Notes: generated by a model not told the origin, from the letters alone. A stretch of 64,000 nucleotides of DNA from an uncultured Rhodobacterales bacterium (GCA_903873585.1 CAIQOV010000037.1:1-64000); one strand, 5' to 3'. Counted from the stretch's first letter, positions 35,102 to 45,593 are shown. Program-made: numbers and translations.

Positions 35102-36310
35102 CTAGGCCTTATCCGCGAACAGGTTTACACGGTCGGCCCAATACAGCCCGCCCGCCCCGATCAGGCTGCACACAACCCCCGTAATCGCCACGGTTTCAAA
35201 CCCGCCCACTTGAGCGGTGGCCGCAAAAACCCCAGCGGTCAGCACGTCTGACACCAGCTTTTGCACCGCCAGCATAGCAGCAGCAGTGCCGGGCCGTTCT
35301 TGCAGCAGGTCTTGGTAATAGGTGATCGGGGCGGTGATGATCATCGCCCCACCCACCCCGCCAAACAGCGGCATGATCCACAAAAGCGACGAGTCCGACA
35401 GCAACGGCAGCGCCAATAGATGCAGGCCATAAAGCACGGTGCCAATCACCAACAGCGTCGATTTCGGCACGGCCCGCGCCAAGCGCGGCAAGATCAGCAT
35501 GGCAGGCACCTCCCACCCCGCGATCATGCCGACATACAATGCCACATCCGCCGGCCCTCGCAGCGGCGAGGCGTCAAAGATCAGCGAAATCAGCACCATA
35601 TACAGCGTGCCCGATGATGCGATGGCCCCGATGAACAGCACGCGCACAGCCACCCGTGGCTTTGCAATCTCGGCCAAGGCATCGCGCAGGCGCATCCCTG
35701 AACGGGGGTCTGCCCAAGGGGTCTGCCCGTCTTTGGGCCAGCCAAACACGATCAATCCCAACAAACCAAGGCTTGCTATGCCGCCGGTGACATAAACCGC
35801 CATTTCAGACAGGCCAAAGCCAAAGGCGAAGGTCCAAAAGACCAACATCGCCAAAAAGCTGAACGACAAGGCCGACCGGATCACCCCTAAAATGCCATCG
35901 CGGTTGGCTCCTTCATCAGGGCTGGCCAAGCGTGCCAAGGCGAACAACTGGCCATACATGCTTGAGGCGAGAGGAAGCAAAACGCCCTGACACAGGATCA
36001 GCGCCCAAATGCCTGGAAAGGCCAAGATCATCCCTATGCCAACCGTGCTGCACAGCGTGGTGCAAATCGCGATCACGCGCCTATGGCCGAACTGGTCGCC
36101 CAAAATCCCCAAGGCGACCGAAGATGTGACCGCGATCACCGACGCCATAGCCAGCATCAGCGAAAAGGCCGGTTTGCTCATGCCGATGCGTTCGATGGCG
36201 ATCAGCGATTGATACGGATAAACTGACGCATTCAGCGCCCCAAGCACCAGCAGGGCCACCGCGATCAACCGCAGCGTGGGGTGGCGCAGAACAAGGCGAA
36301 TTGGGGTCAT
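35102..36310 (-). CDS. MFS transporter (first of a tandem pair)
   Basis: 402 aa. The ATG at 36310 has GGAG seven bases upstream; a TTG four codons earlier is less likely. About 12 helices, with the loop 2-3 signature seen as GDQFGHRR. In the second half, DLLQERPGTAAAMLAVQK is nearly repeated in the downstream paralogue (DQLSERPGTAAALMSLKK), evidence of tandem duplication. Probably an exporter of a small sugar-like compound, by family resemblance only. Confidence 0.82.
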   Translation of the reverse strand: MTPIRLVLRHPTLRLIAVALLVLGALNASVYPYQSLIAIERIGMSKPAFSLMLAMASVIAVTSSVALGILGDQFGHRRVIAICTTLCSTVGIGMILAFPGIWALILCQGVLLPLASSMYGQLFALARLASPDEGANRDGILGVIRSALSFSFLAMLVFWTFAFGFGLSEMAVYVTGGIASLGLLGLIVFGWPKDGQTPWADPRSGMRLRDALAEIAKPRVAVRVLFIGAIASSGTLYMVLISLIFDASPLRGPADVALYVGMIAGWEVPAMLILPRLARAVPKSTLLVIGTVLYGLHLLALPLLSDSSLLWIMPLFGGVGGAMIITAPITYYQDLLQERPGTAAAMLAVQKLVSDVLTAGVFAATAQVGGFETVAITGVVCSLIGAGGLYWADRVNLFADKA

Positions 36311-36452
36311 TTGCTGCTCCAACGGGGCTGCGATACCGCTAACGAGGCGCGCGCACGATGTCCAGAGACAGCCTGCGACACTTGGTGTCGCGAACCTGCC
36401 ATCAGAGCACCAAAGCCTAAGCTAGCGTGACGTGCAATTCAGTGAGGCCGCT

Positions 36453-38060
36453 ATGGACGCAGATTATATCATCGTAGGCTCTGGCTCTGCCGGGTCGGTT
36501 CTGGCCAATCGGCTTTCAGAATCGGGCAAGCATCGGGTGGTGGTGCTGGAAGCGGGCGGTACGGACCGGCGGTTTTATGTGCACCTGCCCTTGGGCTACG
36601 GCAAGCTGTTCTTTGACCCCAAGGTCAACTGGATGTACCGCACTGAACCTGACGCGGGCCTTGCAGGATCAGCCGATCACTGGCCGCGTGGCAAGATCTT
36701 GGGTGGTTCCTCTTCCATCAACGCGATGGTCTATATTCGCGGCAACCGTGCCGATTATGACGAATGGGGGGCCGCCGCCGCCGGTTGGGGCTGGGACCAA
36801 GTTCTGCCCGCATTTCGCGCGATGGAGGATAACGAGGCGGGGTCCGATGCCTATCGCGGCCAAGGCGGGCCTTTGTTCATTTCCGAAAACCGCCGTGGTT
36901 TGCACTGGCTGGTCGAAGATTACATCGCCGCTGCGGGCGAGGCGGGTTTGCCTTATACGCCAGATTTCAATGGCCAAACCCAAGAGGGTGCTGGCAACTA
37001 CCAGATGACGATCAAAGGCGGGCGGCGCAATTCGGCGGCGCGTGCCTTTCTGCGGCCCGCGATGAAGCGCAAGAACCTGCAAGTGATCACCAAAGCCATG
37101 GTCACCCGCGTGTTGTTCGAAGGCACCAAAGCCGTGGGCGTGGAATACAAGCGCGGTGGGGAAACGTTGCAGCTGAAGGGCGCCGAGGTGATCTTGGCAG
37201 GGGGTGCCATCAACTCGCCCCAACTTTTGCAACTGTCGGGCATCGGGCCTGCGGGCTTGTTGCAAGATATGGGCGTGCCGGTAGTGGTTGATAACCCCAA
37301 TGTGGGCGACCATTTGAACGACCATCAGGGCATCAACTACACATGGCGGATGAAGGTTGCGACCTATAACGGCATTCTGCGGCCGTGGTGGGGCAAGGCT
37401 TGGGTGGCGCTGCATTATGCGCTGCTCCGCGGTGGGCCTTTGGCCAAGTCGATCAACCACGCGGGCGGCTTTTTCCGCACCAGTCCAGAATTGGACAGGC
37501 CGAATATGCAATTGTATTTTCAGGCATTTTCCACCCTGCTTCCCAAACCGGGTGAACGGCCTTTGCTCACGCCTGACCCGTTTCAGGGCCTGTCGATTGG
37601 CCTGTCGAACTGTAGGCCTACCAGCCGAGGCAACATAAGGCTACAAAGCCCCGACCCGTTCCAGCACCCCACAATCGTGGCCAACGCCTTTTCGACCCAG
37701 CACGATGTCGATGAAATGCTGCTGGCGGTGAAGTTCTTGCGCAAGATCGCCAGCCAACCTAGCTTCTCGCGCTGGATCGAAGAGGAACTTCGCCCCGGCC
37801 CGCAGGTGCAAACCGACGACGATCTGATCGCCGATTTCCGCGCCCGTTCGGGCACGGTCTATCACCCGTCTTGCACCTGCCGGATGGGGGCTGATCCGGC
37901 CACCTCGGTTCTGGATGCGCGGTTGCGGGTGCGCGGGGTGCAGGGGTTGCGGGTGTGTGATGCGTCAGCCTTCCCCAACCTGATCGCGGGCAACACCAAT
38001 GCGCCCGCCATGATGATGGGCTGGCGCGGGGCAGAACTGATCTTGGAAGACGCCCGCTAG
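36453..38060 (+). CDS. GMC-family FAD oxidoreductase (choline dehydrogenase-like)
   Basis: 535 aa from the ATG at 36453 with GAGG upstream. The FAD-binding Rossmann motif is GSGSAGSVLANRL at 9-21, the second GMC signature is WPRGKILGGSSSINAMVYIRG, and the C-terminal active-site part has YHPSCTCRMG (catalytic His) and GNTNAPAMMMGWR (Asn). Such enzymes oxidise alcohols, for example choline or long-chain alcohols. No betaine genes are nearby, so the substrate is open. Convergent with the HAD gene; the ends overlap by four bases. Confidence 0.9.
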   Translation: MDADYIIVGSGSAGSVLANRLSESGKHRVVVLEAGGTDRRFYVHLPLGYGKLFFDPKVNWMYRTEPDAGLAGSADHWPRGKILGGSSSINAMVYIRGNRADYDEWGAAAAGWGWDQVLPAFRAMEDNEAGSDAYRGQGGPLFISENRRGLHWLVEDYIAAAGEAGLPYTPDFNGQTQEGAGNYQMTIKGGRRNSAARAFLRPAMKRKNLQVITKAMVTRVLFEGTKAVGVEYKRGGETLQLKGAEVILAGGAINSPQLLQLSGIGPAGLLQDMGVPVVVDNPNVGDHLNDHQGINYTWRMKVATYNGILRPWWGKAWVALHYALLRGGPLAKSINHAGGFFRTSPELDRPNMQLYFQAFSTLLPKPGERPLLTPDPFQGLSIGLSNCRPTSRGNIRLQSPDPFQHPTIVANAFSTQHDVDEMLLAVKFLRKIASQPSFSRWIEEELRPGPQVQTDDDLIADFRARSGTVYHPSCTCRMGADPATSVLDARLRVRGVQGLRVCDASAFPNLIAGNTNAPAMMMGWRGAELILEDAR

Positions 38061-38704
38061 GTTAGGCCCACCAGCGCGGGCAGGTCGAACATGCTGGCGA
38101 AGGGCTGCGCCCCTTCGGCCACTAGGGCTGATGCGTCATGCGGCGCATAGCCCATGCAGCGCATTCCGGCAGCTTTAGCGGCACGCGCACCTGTGGCGCT
38201 ATCTTCCACCACGACGCAAGTGGCAGGATCAGCCGCCATCGACTTGGCTGCGTGCAAGAACACATCGGGATAGGGTTTCGGGCGCGGCACATCTTGGCCG
38301 GAAAACATCCGCCCGCCAAAGCGATCTATCAGCCCCGCGTGTTGGCCCAAGGTGATCTGCATTTTGCGTGGGCTGCCGTTTGACCCGATGGCATAGGGAA
38401 TGCCCGCCGCGTCAAGCGCATCTAATACCGTCAGAACGCCCGCAACCAAGGGCGCGCCCTGTTCTAGCCGCGCATAAAGGCGGGCGTAGAAATCATTCAC
38501 CCAAGCCGCAGGCAGATCAGCGCCAAGGGTGCGGGCCTTATCGGCAACCCCCGCCAGCGTTAGCCCGATCAGGGCGCGTTCCATCGCAGGGCGCGGCATG
38601 GTTAGGCCGTGGGCGTGCAGGTCGGTGGCCAGCAAGTCAAAGGCGATCACTTCGGAATCCACCAACACGCCGTCACAATCAAAAATCACAGCCTTTGGCG
38701 TCAT
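38057..38704 (-). CDS. HAD-IA phosphatase (phosphoglycolate phosphatase/beta-PGM-like)
   Basis: 215 aa. The start at 38704 lies in an ATGA overlap with rsmD, which decides it over the longer ORF from 38731. Motif I FDCDGVLVDSE (Asp9, Asp11), GSNGSPRKM as motif II, KPYPDVFLHAA as motif III, and VVEDSATGARAAKAAGM as motif IV are all intact. A sugar-phosphate or phosphoglycolate phosphatase is likely. Confidence 0.88.
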   Translation of the reverse strand: MTPKAVIFDCDGVLVDSEVIAFDLLATDLHAHGLTMPRPAMERALIGLTLAGVADKARTLGADLPAAWVNDFYARLYARLEQGAPLVAGVLTVLDALDAAGIPYAIGSNGSPRKMQITLGQHAGLIDRFGGRMFSGQDVPRPKPYPDVFLHAAKSMAADPATCVVVEDSATGARAAKAAGMRCMGYAPHDASALVAEGAQPFASMFDLPALVGLT

Positions 38705-39261
38705 TGTTCCAGTTCCAACAGGGTCACCCAAGTGTCGCCGTAGCGCCTTTGGTCTAGCAACGCAAAGCCTTGCGGTGGGGAAGGGGGGGTGCCCTCTTCC
38801 CAGACCAGCACGGCATCGGGGGCGATCCAGCCTTGGGCTTTCGCACTTTGCAAGGCGGCTTCGCCTAAGGCTTTGCCATAGGGCGGGTCGATGAAGATCA
38901 AGTTAAACGGCGAAGGCGCGGGGGGAAGTTTAGTCGCATCGCGCGGCAGTAGCGAGACTTGGCCCTGCACCCGCATCTTGGCGATGTTCTGGCCAATCAG
39001 GCTTTGCGCGGTGCGGCCATTTTCGACCAAGGTGGCCAAGATAGCGCCACGCGACACCGCCTCTAGCCCCAGCGCCCCCGTTCCGGCAAACAGGTCAAGC
39101 ACCACGCGGCCTGTGACCAAGTCGCCGTGGCGGCCATTGATCAGCAGGTTAAAGATCGCCTCGCGCACGCGGTCTGACGTGGGGCGCAGATGCGCCTTGG
39201 GGTCGCCTGCGCCCACCTCTGCCAAGTGCAGGCCGCGCCATTGGCCGCCGATGATTCTCAT
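38701..39261 (-). CDS. rsmD: 16S rRNA (guanine966-N2)-methyltransferase
   Basis: 186 aa, standard length. MRIIGGQWRG at the start, RPTSDRVREAIFN, SAM motif DLFAGTGALGLEAVSRGA and the catalytic DPPY (FIDPPYGKAL) define RsmD. It methylates N2 of G966 in 16S rRNA. Overlaps both neighbours by four bases, so it is in an operon with the flavoprotein and the HAD phosphatase. Confidence 0.95.
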   Translation of the reverse strand: MRIIGGQWRGLHLAEVGAGDPKAHLRPTSDRVREAIFNLLINGRHGDLVTGRVVLDLFAGTGALGLEAVSRGAILATLVENGRTAQSLIGQNIAKMRVQGQVSLLPRDATKLPPAPSPFNLIFIDPPYGKALGEAALQSAKAQGWIAPDAVLVWEEGTPPSPPQGFALLDQRRYGDTWVTLLELEQ

Positions 39262-40466
39262 GCCTTAAGCAGGGCTTTCAGGTCGGTGGCGGGGTTGGCG
39301 ACCTGTGCCATGTCAGGCGTGCGGCCAGATTCGATCAGGCGCTTGCCCACCATATAGGCGCGGCTGTCGTTCATCGCATCCACGGCCAGCAAAACACCCG
39401 CCTTCAGATACCAAAAGCTGACAGCATCGCCGACAGGGCCGCGCGTGACGATCTGGTCATAGCCGGTGTTCAGCCCTGCAATTTGCAACTTGGTGTCGTA
39501 TTGGTCTGACCAGAACCAAGGCGCTGGCACATAATCACGCGCAGCGCCCATGATGTTTTCGGCCACCAGTTCGGCGTGGTCGATGGCATGGCTCACCGAT
39601 TCCAACCGCGCTTGTGCGCCGTTCAGCGGAAAGCTGGCACAATCGCCTGATGCCCAGACATTGGGGGCCGAGGTGCGGCCCTGCGCGTCGGTGCGAATGC
39701 CGTTATCAAGCACTATGCCAGCGGCGGCGGCTTCGGCGGTGTTGGGGGTGATGCCCACGCCTGCAATCACGAAATCGGCGGGCAGGTCGCGGCCATCTTT
39801 CAGGCGCACGCCGGTGACATGGGTCTCGCCCAGCAACCGGTCTAGGCCGGTGGATTCCATGATCACAGCGCCGTGATCTTCATGCAACTTGCGGAAATAG
39901 CTGGATGTTTCTGGCGCTGCCACCCGCTGCAAAATGCGCGGGGCCATTTCGATCACACTCACCTCTAGCCCCAGCTTGCGGCCCACGGCGGCGCCTTCCA
40001 GCCCGATATACCCGCCCCCGATGATGACCAAGCGCCGCCCTGCGACAAATTCGGGGCGCATCGCATCGACATCGGCCAAGCTGCGCACAACATACACGCC
40101 TGCCAAATCGCCGCCAACATCGGCGGGCAAACGGCGCGGGGTGGACCCTGTGGTCAAGATCAGCGCGTCATACCCCAGCACCTCATCGCCCACGCGCACC
40201 GTTTGGGCTGTGGTGTCAATCGCCGTCACAGCAGCGCCCAGTTTTAGGGTGATCTGCGCTTCGTCCCAAAACTCTGGCGCGCGCAGCCATAGGCGGGCCT
40301 CTTCCATCTCGCCCAGCAAATACGCCTTCGACAGCGGCGGGCGTTGGTAGGGGGGCGCTGCCTCGGCCCCGATCAGGGTGATCGCGCCAGCATAGCCCAA
40401 GGCGCGCAACTTGGCGGCGGCGGCAGCCCCCGCTTGCCCTGCGCCGACGATAACCACCTGTTGCAT
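39258..40466 (-). CDS. FAD/NAD-dependent ferredoxin reductase-like protein
   Basis: 402 aa. Two ATGs are adjacent (40469, 40466); the GGGGG run is better spaced to the second. FAD motif VIVGAGQAGAAAA at the N-terminus, PYQRPPLSK, NAD motif VIIGGGYIGLEGAAV near 150, and GDCASFP for the FAD ribityl contact. The C-terminal part with WFWSDQYDTKLQIAG is the reductase domain of rhodocoxin, putidaredoxin and rubredoxin reductases. It passes electrons from NADH to a ferredoxin, but no ferredoxin or P450 gene is adjacent. Confidence 0.88.
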   Translation of the reverse strand: MQQVVIVGAGQAGAAAAAKLRALGYAGAITLIGAEAAPPYQRPPLSKAYLLGEMEEARLWLRAPEFWDEAQITLKLGAAVTAIDTTAQTVRVGDEVLGYDALILTTGSTPRRLPADVGGDLAGVYVVRSLADVDAMRPEFVAGRRLVIIGGGYIGLEGAAVGRKLGLEVSVIEMAPRILQRVAAPETSSYFRKLHEDHGAVIMESTGLDRLLGETHVTGVRLKDGRDLPADFVIAGVGITPNTAEAAAAGIVLDNGIRTDAQGRTSAPNVWASGDCASFPLNGAQARLESVSHAIDHAELVAENIMGAARDYVPAPWFWSDQYDTKLQIAGLNTGYDQIVTRGPVGDAVSFWYLKAGVLLAVDAMNDSRAYMVGKRLIESGRTPDMAQVANPATDLKALLKA

Positions 40467-40543
40467 CATTCCCCCACTGGTCGAACATCTTTGGCCAGCC
40501 TATATCTGGCTTCCAAAGAAACGCAACGCGCGAGGGTTCACGA

Positions 40544-41032
40544 ATGACGATTTCAGTAGGCGATAAAGTTCCGGCAGGCGTCTTGATGCTGGCAGGCGGC
40601 GACGGGATCAGCGACATTTCCATGGTTGAACGGCTGGCGGGCAAGTCAGTGGTGATCTTTGGCTTGCCGGGGGCCTACACCGGCACCTGTTCCACCGCGC
40701 ATGTGCCCTCGTTCATCCGCTCGATGGGCGCGTTCAAGGCCAAGGGTGTGGATGAGATCATCTGCGTGTCGGTCAACGACGCCTTTGTGATGAAAGCTTG
40801 GGGAGAGGCGACGGGTGCCACCGCGGCTGGCATCGTGATGGCGTCTGATCCGGATGCGTCGTTCACCCAAGCGCTGGGCCTAGACTTTGCCGCAGGCTTT
40901 GTGCGCGGCGCGCCCCGTTCGCTGCGCTATGCGCTGCACGCGGTGGACGGCGTGGTTAAGGTGCTGAATGTGGAAGACAATCCCGGTGCCTGTTCGATTT
41001 CCGCTGGCGAAGGCTTGCTAGAGTCGATGTAA
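40544..41032 (+). CDS. Peroxiredoxin, Prx5 type
   Basis: 162 aa, AhpC/TSA fold. The peroxidatic cysteine is Cys49 in LPGAYTGTCSTAHVP. Prx5-type features are DEIICVSVNDAFVMKAW and RSLRYALHAVDGVVKVLNVE. It reduces hydrogen and organic peroxides, probably with glutathione or thioredoxin. Divergent from the flavoprotein gene and ends before a bidirectional terminator. Confidence 0.92.
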   Translation: MTISVGDKVPAGVLMLAGGDGISDISMVERLAGKSVVIFGLPGAYTGTCSTAHVPSFIRSMGAFKAKGVDEIICVSVNDAFVMKAWGEATGATAAGIVMASDPDASFTQALGLDFAAGFVRGAPRSLRYALHAVDGVVKVLNVEDNPGACSISAGEGLLESM

Positions 41033-41085
41033 GCCGCGCGTCAGGGGCAGGGCGCTGGCCTTGCCCTTGGCCGCTGCGCAAAACA

Positions 41086-41111
41086 AAAGGGCAGGCTTGC
41101 GCCTGCCCTTT
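41086..41111. terminator. Bidirectional terminator between peroxiredoxin and porin genes
   Basis: AAAGGGCAGGC, loop TTGC, GCCTGCCCTTT: a perfect 11-bp stem bounded by A and T runs between convergent genes. Confidence 0.9.
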
Positions 41112-41125
41112 GCCGTTGTGGTGGA

Positions 41126-42142
41126 TTAGAACGAGAAGTTCACGCCAGCATCGAAAGCGTTATAGGAAACAGTTTCAGTGCCGCTCACATCATCAGAAAT
41201 CTTGTCCAGTTGTGCCACACCGGCTTTGATTACAGCGCCGCCACCAAGGTCGTAGGCAACACCCAGACCATAGCGATTCAGGGAAGCGGTGTCGGTGGTA
41301 TAGTTGGCCGAAAACTCAGATGTCAGACCATAAGCGGTCAGGGTCACAGCACCCAACTTGTGGTCAACGGATGCGCCCATCGACTGTTCTTCCAGTTCAT
41401 CGTCACCGTCTTCGCCTTGCTTATCTTGGTAAATTGCTTTGAGAGTGGTGTCGCCGGCAACAAAGGTAACCGAAGCGCTGGTGTCGGTTAGCGAAACACT
41501 GCGGTCTTCTAAAGCCACGTCTGCGGTAACCGAACCATAGCCGACTGCGACAGTGATCGCACCTGTGTTGTACGACACGCCTACGCCATAGGTGCTTGAC
41601 CCAACGTAATCGCCAGCCGAAACGCCGTCATCGCTTTCGTCGGTGTTGTCAATCTGCCCGATAGATGCGTTCGCAGTCACAGCACCAGCAGAATAGGTGT
41701 AAAGGACACGTGCTTTAGTGGCTCCGCCCGCGTCGATGTCATTGTCGCCAAAGCCAATGGTGCCACCGTCGGCTGCATAGGCGATCGAGTTGCCCGAGCC
41801 CAAACCTTCGTAGCCGACCGAAGAAAGCTGGCCGACTGCTGCATTGTCGCCGCTGTCAACGTCGCCCATAGAGATCTTGCCGAAAGCGCCCGAGATGAAA
41901 ACGGAGCCCGAGGTGCCATCTGCGCCGCCTCCAGCGTTGTCGGCGCGAATAGAACCGCCGAATGCCAAGCCGCCATCCGTGGTGCCCGAACCGGAGAACT
42001 TGATACGAACGCGGCTCGAGAACTGAGCATCGCTATCGTAGGAAGTGATGCCCATACGTGCGTCGCCCGAAACAGAAACGTCAGCCGCAGCGTAGGTGCC
42101 AGCCGTGACCAACATGGTCGTTGCCAGAAGAAGTTTTTTCAT
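41126..42142 (-). CDS. Outer-membrane porin, Rhodobacter type
   Basis: 338 aa from the ATG at 42142, which has GGAG six bases upstream. Signal peptide about 1-21 (GTYAAA before DVSVSG). The mature protein is rich in Gly, Ser, Asp and alternating beta-strand patterns, with the Gram-negative porin opening DVSVSGDARMGI and FSSRVRIKFSGSG, and it ends in the outer-membrane signal phenylalanine (VNFSF). It should form 16-stranded trimeric channels for small solutes. Confidence 0.92.
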   Translation of the reverse strand: MKKLLLATTMLVTAGTYAAADVSVSGDARMGITSYDSDAQFSSRVRIKFSGSGTTDGGLAFGGSIRADNAGGGADGTSGSVFISGAFGKISMGDVDSGDNAAVGQLSSVGYEGLGSGNSIAYAADGGTIGFGDNDIDAGGATKARVLYTYSAGAVTANASIGQIDNTDESDDGVSAGDYVGSSTYGVGVSYNTGAITVAVGYGSVTADVALEDRSVSLTDTSASVTFVAGDTTLKAIYQDKQGEDGDDELEEQSMGASVDHKLGAVTLTAYGLTSEFSANYTTDTASLNRYGLGVAYDLGGGAVIKAGVAQLDKISDDVSGTETVSYNAFDAGVNFSF

Positions 42143-42232
42143 AATCGCTCCACCGTTTAATTTGCAGGGTTGCCAAGGCAGGTCATCTGGCTTGGATAGC
42201 AGCACTTCTATCCAATTGGTGCGCCATATCAA

Positions 42233-42250
42233 CCAAAGTTTAATCTTTGG
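42233..42250. promoter_or_regulatory. Dyad upstream of the porin gene
   Basis: CCAAAG-N6-CTTTGG, about 90 bases upstream of the porin start codon in the 285-base space shared with the DUF3576 gene. It is a candidate operator; no known regulator is assigned. Confidence 0.35.
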
Positions 42251-42427
42251 ACAATTTTTCCCCCGATAGGTGCAAAAATGTCACAATGGGGCGGGTTTCT
42301 ACTCTTTCGGGCGGCGCGCCTGCCCGCCTGTGCCACGCGCCCTTGCCCAGATCGGTGTGGTTTGGGGGAAAGCCCTTGGCAGGCCCGCTTACCTCGGCTA
42401 GACACAACCCAAACTTGGGGGCTTTTC

Positions 42428-42961
42428 ATGGTCTATCGTCGCCACATCGCTGCCATCACCGCTTTGGCCCTAATGCTGACCCTTGCCGCGTGCGGCGGGG
42501 GCGGTGGGCTTTTTGGGCGTAAAGCACCCGTGACCGACGCCGAAGGCCATGTGCTGAACGCCAACGAAGCGCAGCGCGCCGCCATCGCCAAGTATGAAGG
42601 CACTGACCAGCCCGGCACCAAGATTTGGGATCTGCTGAACAAGAACGCTGATCCCAGCATCACGGTGAAGGTGAACAAGTATATCTGGATGGCCTCGCTT
42701 GATGTGCTGAACTTCTTGCCGATCCAGTCGGTTGATCCGTTCACCGGTGTGATTGTGACGGGCTACGGCACGCCTCCGGGTGGTTCGCGCAGCTACCGTG
42801 CGACGATTTATGTGCAAGACCCTGCGCTGGATGCGCGCTCGTTGAAGCTGTCGCTGCAAGGGGCGAATGGGGCGGCTGTCGCGCCGGAAACGGTGTCAGC
42901 GGTGGAAGACGCCATCTTGAACCGCGCACGCCAGTTGCGGATTGCGGACGCGGGTCTGTAA
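42428..42961 (+). CDS. DUF3576 lipoprotein
   Basis: 177 aa from the ATG at 42428; the longer ORF upstream runs through the promoter region. Signal peptide with lipobox LAAC (Cys22), then a glycine run. The body, with YIWMASLDVLNFLPIQSVDPFTG and the SRSYRATIYVQD region, matches the DUF3576 family found in front of leuS in alphaproteobacteria. Probably an outer-membrane biogenesis lipoprotein, by context with lptE two genes downstream. Confidence 0.87.
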   Translation: MVYRRHIAAITALALMLTLAACGGGGGLFGRKAPVTDAEGHVLNANEAQRAAIAKYEGTDQPGTKIWDLLNKNADPSITVKVNKYIWMASLDVLNFLPIQSVDPFTGVIVTGYGTPPGGSRSYRATIYVQDPALDARSLKLSLQGANGAAVAPETVSAVEDAILNRARQLRIADAGL

Positions 42962-43034
42962 TCAGCCCCGTCAGGCTGGACCTTGCGCTGCGCGCAGGGT
43001 AGGTCATGCCCAATGACCTTAAGAACATGGGCTG

Positions 43035-45593
43035 ATGATGTCGCGCTACGACCCTTCTGATATTGAACCGAAATGGCAGCAGGCTTGGGACGCAGCCCGC
43101 GTCTTTGAAGCGCGGCGCGATCCGGCCAAGCCCAAGTATTATGTGCTAGAGATGTTCCCCTATCCCTCAGGGCGCATCCACATGGGCCACGTGCGCAACT
43201 ATACCATGGGCGACGTGGTGGCGCGCACCAAGGCCGCGCAGGGCTATTCGGTGCTGCATCCGATGGGCTGGGATGCCTTTGGGATGCCCGCCGAAAACGC
43301 CGCGATGGAGCGGGGCGGCCACCCGCGCGATTGGACCGAGGGCAACATCACCGAGATGAAGGCCCAGATGAAGCCTTTGGGCCTGTCGATTGATTGGAGC
43401 CGTGAACTGGCGACTTGCCGGCCCGAATACTACGGCCAACAGCAGTCGATGTTCATCGACATGATGGAAAAGGGCTTGGTCTACCGCAAAGCCGCCGTGG
43501 TAAACTGGGATCCGGTCGATATGACCGTGCTGGCGAACGAACAGGTGATCGACGGGCGCGGCTGGCGGTCAAACGCCTTGGTCGAGCGGCGTGAGCTGAC
43601 GCAGTGGTTCTTCAAGATCAGCGATTATTCGGGCGAGCTGTTGGCGGCCTTGGATGGCTTGAAAGATTGGCCGGAAAAGGTGCGCCTGATGCAGGCGAAC
43701 TGGATCGGGCAAAGCAAGGGCTTGCAGTTTGCCTTCGACACCGTGGGCGCGCCTGCGGGGTTTGACAAGCTAGAGGTTTATACCACCCGCCCCGACACGC
43801 TTTTGGGCGCATCGTTTGCCGCCATATCGGCAGATCACCCGCTGGCCAAGGCGCTGGAATCTGATCCGAAAGTGGCAGAGTTTGTCGCTTTGTGCCGTAA
43901 GGGCGGCACTTCGGCGGTTGAGATTGAGACGGCAGAGAAGATCGGGATTGATACCGGCCTGCGGGTGAAGCATCCGCTGGACCCCTCGGTCGAATTGCCA
44001 GTTTGGATCGCCAATTTCATCCTGATGGATTACGGCACAGGCGCTATCTTTGGCTGCCCCGCCCATGACGCGCGCGATTTCGAGTTTGCCACCAAATATG
44101 GCCTGACGATCAAGTCGGTCTTTGTGGCCGATGGGGCCGAAGAAGCCGTGCTAACCGAACCCTTTGTGCCGATGAAATCCGAACCCGTCCGCTATATTCG
44201 CGGCTTTGCTGGCCCAGCCTTGCAAACTGGCGAGGCGGCTGTGACCGCTGCCATCGCCCATGCGGAAGCCGCAGGCTTTGGCCACGGCGTCACCAACTAC
44301 CGCCTGCGCGACTGGGGCATTTCGCGCCAGCGCTATTGGGGCTGCCCTATTCCCGTGGTGCATTGCGATGCCTGCGGTGTGGTCGCGGAAAAGAAGGCGA
44401 ACCTGCCGGTTGAACTGCCCTATGATGTGACGTTCGACATCCCCGGCAACCCGCTCGACCGCCACCCGACATGGCGCAATTGCACCTGCCCGACCTGTGG
44501 CGCACCCGCGCGGCGCGAAACCGACACGATGGACACGTTTGTTGATTCGTCATGGTACTTCGCCCGCTTCACCGCCCCCCACGCCGCCACCCCCACGGTG
44601 GCGGAAGATGCCGCCTATTGGATGAATGTTGACCAGTATATCGGCGGCATCGAACACGCGATTTTGCACCTGCTCTATTCGCGCTTTTTCGCCCGCGCGA
44701 TGCACAAAACAGGCCACCTGCCCGCGAAAGCGATTGAACCCTTCAACGCGCTGTTCACCCAAGGCATGGTGACGCACGAGATTTATAAGACCACCGACGC
44801 GAACGGTCGCCCCGTCTATCACCTGCCGGAAGACATCGTGCGATCCGATGCGGGGGCCACTTTGGCGGACGGCACGGTTGTTGATGTCATCCCCTCGGCC
44901 AAGATGTCGAAGTCGAAGAAGAACGTTGTCGACCCGATGAACATTATCAGCGCCTTTGGCGCGGATACGGCGCGTTGGTTTGTGATGTCTGACTCACCGC
45001 CTGAGCGGGATGTGGAATGGACAGTTTCTGGCGCGGAAGCCACGTTCAAACACCTGTCGCGGGTGTGGGCTTTGTCGGTGCGCGTGGCGGAAATGCCGTT
45101 GGACCATAAGGGCGAAGGCGACGCCGACCTGCTGCGCGCCACCCACCGCGCGATTGCCGAGGTGACGGCGGGGATCGAAGGCTTTGCGTTCAACAAGGCC
45201 ATCGCCAAGCTGTATGAATTCACCAATGTGATCGGGCGGGCCTCTGCCTCGACCCTTGCCATGAAAGACGCGCTGCGGGTTCTGGCGCAACTGATGCAGC
45301 CTATGACGCCGCATTTGGCCGAAGAGGTTTGGGCCGCCCAAGGCGGTGTGGGTTTGGTTGCCCAAGCGCCTTGGCCCAAGGCCGATCCGGCGCTTCTGGA
45401 AGATGACACGGTGATCTTGCCCATTCAGATCAACGGCAAGCGGCGGGCGGAAATCAGCGTGCCCAAGGCCATGCCCGCATCAGAGGTTGAAAAGCTGGCC
45501 CTCGCCAACGAAGATGTGCTGCGGTTCTTGGCGGGTCAGCCGATCAAGAAACTGATCGTGGTTCCGGGGCGCATCATCAATGTCGTGGTCTAG
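43035..45593 (+). CDS. leuS: Leucyl-tRNA synthetase
   Basis: 852 aa. Class I synthetase with HMGH (the HIGH motif) in [15 protein letters not shown] near 50 and [12 protein letters not shown] (KMSKS) near 625. The CP1 editing domain (about 225-410) contains [13 protein letters not shown] and the [13 protein letters not shown] region. [14 protein letters not shown] follows. Charges tRNA-Leu. The 3' end overlaps lptE by 14 bases. Confidence 0.97.
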   Translation: MMSRYDPSDIEPKWQQAWDAARVFEARRDPAKPKYYVLEMFPYPSGRIHMGHVRNYTMGDVVARTKAAQGYSVLHPMGWDAFGMPAENAAMERGGHPRDWTEGNITEMKAQMKPLGLSIDWSRELATCRPEYYGQQQSMFIDMMEKGLVYRKAAVVNWDPVDMTVLANEQVIDGRGWRSNALVERRELTQWFFKISDYSGELLAALDGLKDWPEKVRLMQANWIGQSKGLQFAFDTVGAPAGFDKLEVYTTRPDTLLGASFAAISADHPLAKALESDPKVAEFVALCRKGGTSAVEIETAEKIGIDTGLRVKHPLDPSVELPVWIANFILMDYGTGAIFGCPAHDARDFEFATKYGLTIKSVFVADGAEEAVLTEPFVPMKSEPVRYIRGFAGPALQTGEAAVTAAIAHAEAAGFGHGVTNYRLRDWGISRQRYWGCPIPVVHCDACGVVAEKKANLPVELPYDVTFDIPGNPLDRHPTWRNCTCPTCGAPARRETDTMDTFVDSSWYFARFTAPHAATPTVAEDAAYWMNVDQYIGGIEHAILHLLYSRFFARAMHKTGHLPAKAIEPFNALFTQGMVTHEIYKTTDANGRPVYHLPEDIVRSDAGATLADGTVVDVIPSAKMSKSKKNVVDPMNIISAFGADTARWFVMSDSPPERDVEWTVSGAEATFKHLSRVWALSVRVAEMPLDHKGEGDADLLRATHRAIAEVTAGIEGFAFNKAIAKLYEFTNVIGRASASTLAMKDALRVLAQLMQPMTPHLAEEVWAAQGGVGLVAQAPWPKADPALLEDDTVILPIQINGKRRAEISVPKAMPASEVEKLALANEDVLRFLAGQPIKKLIVVPGRIINVVV

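Noticed and set aside
36669-37511. 280-codon minus-strand ORF
   Set aside because: Antisense to the GMC oxidoreductase gene.
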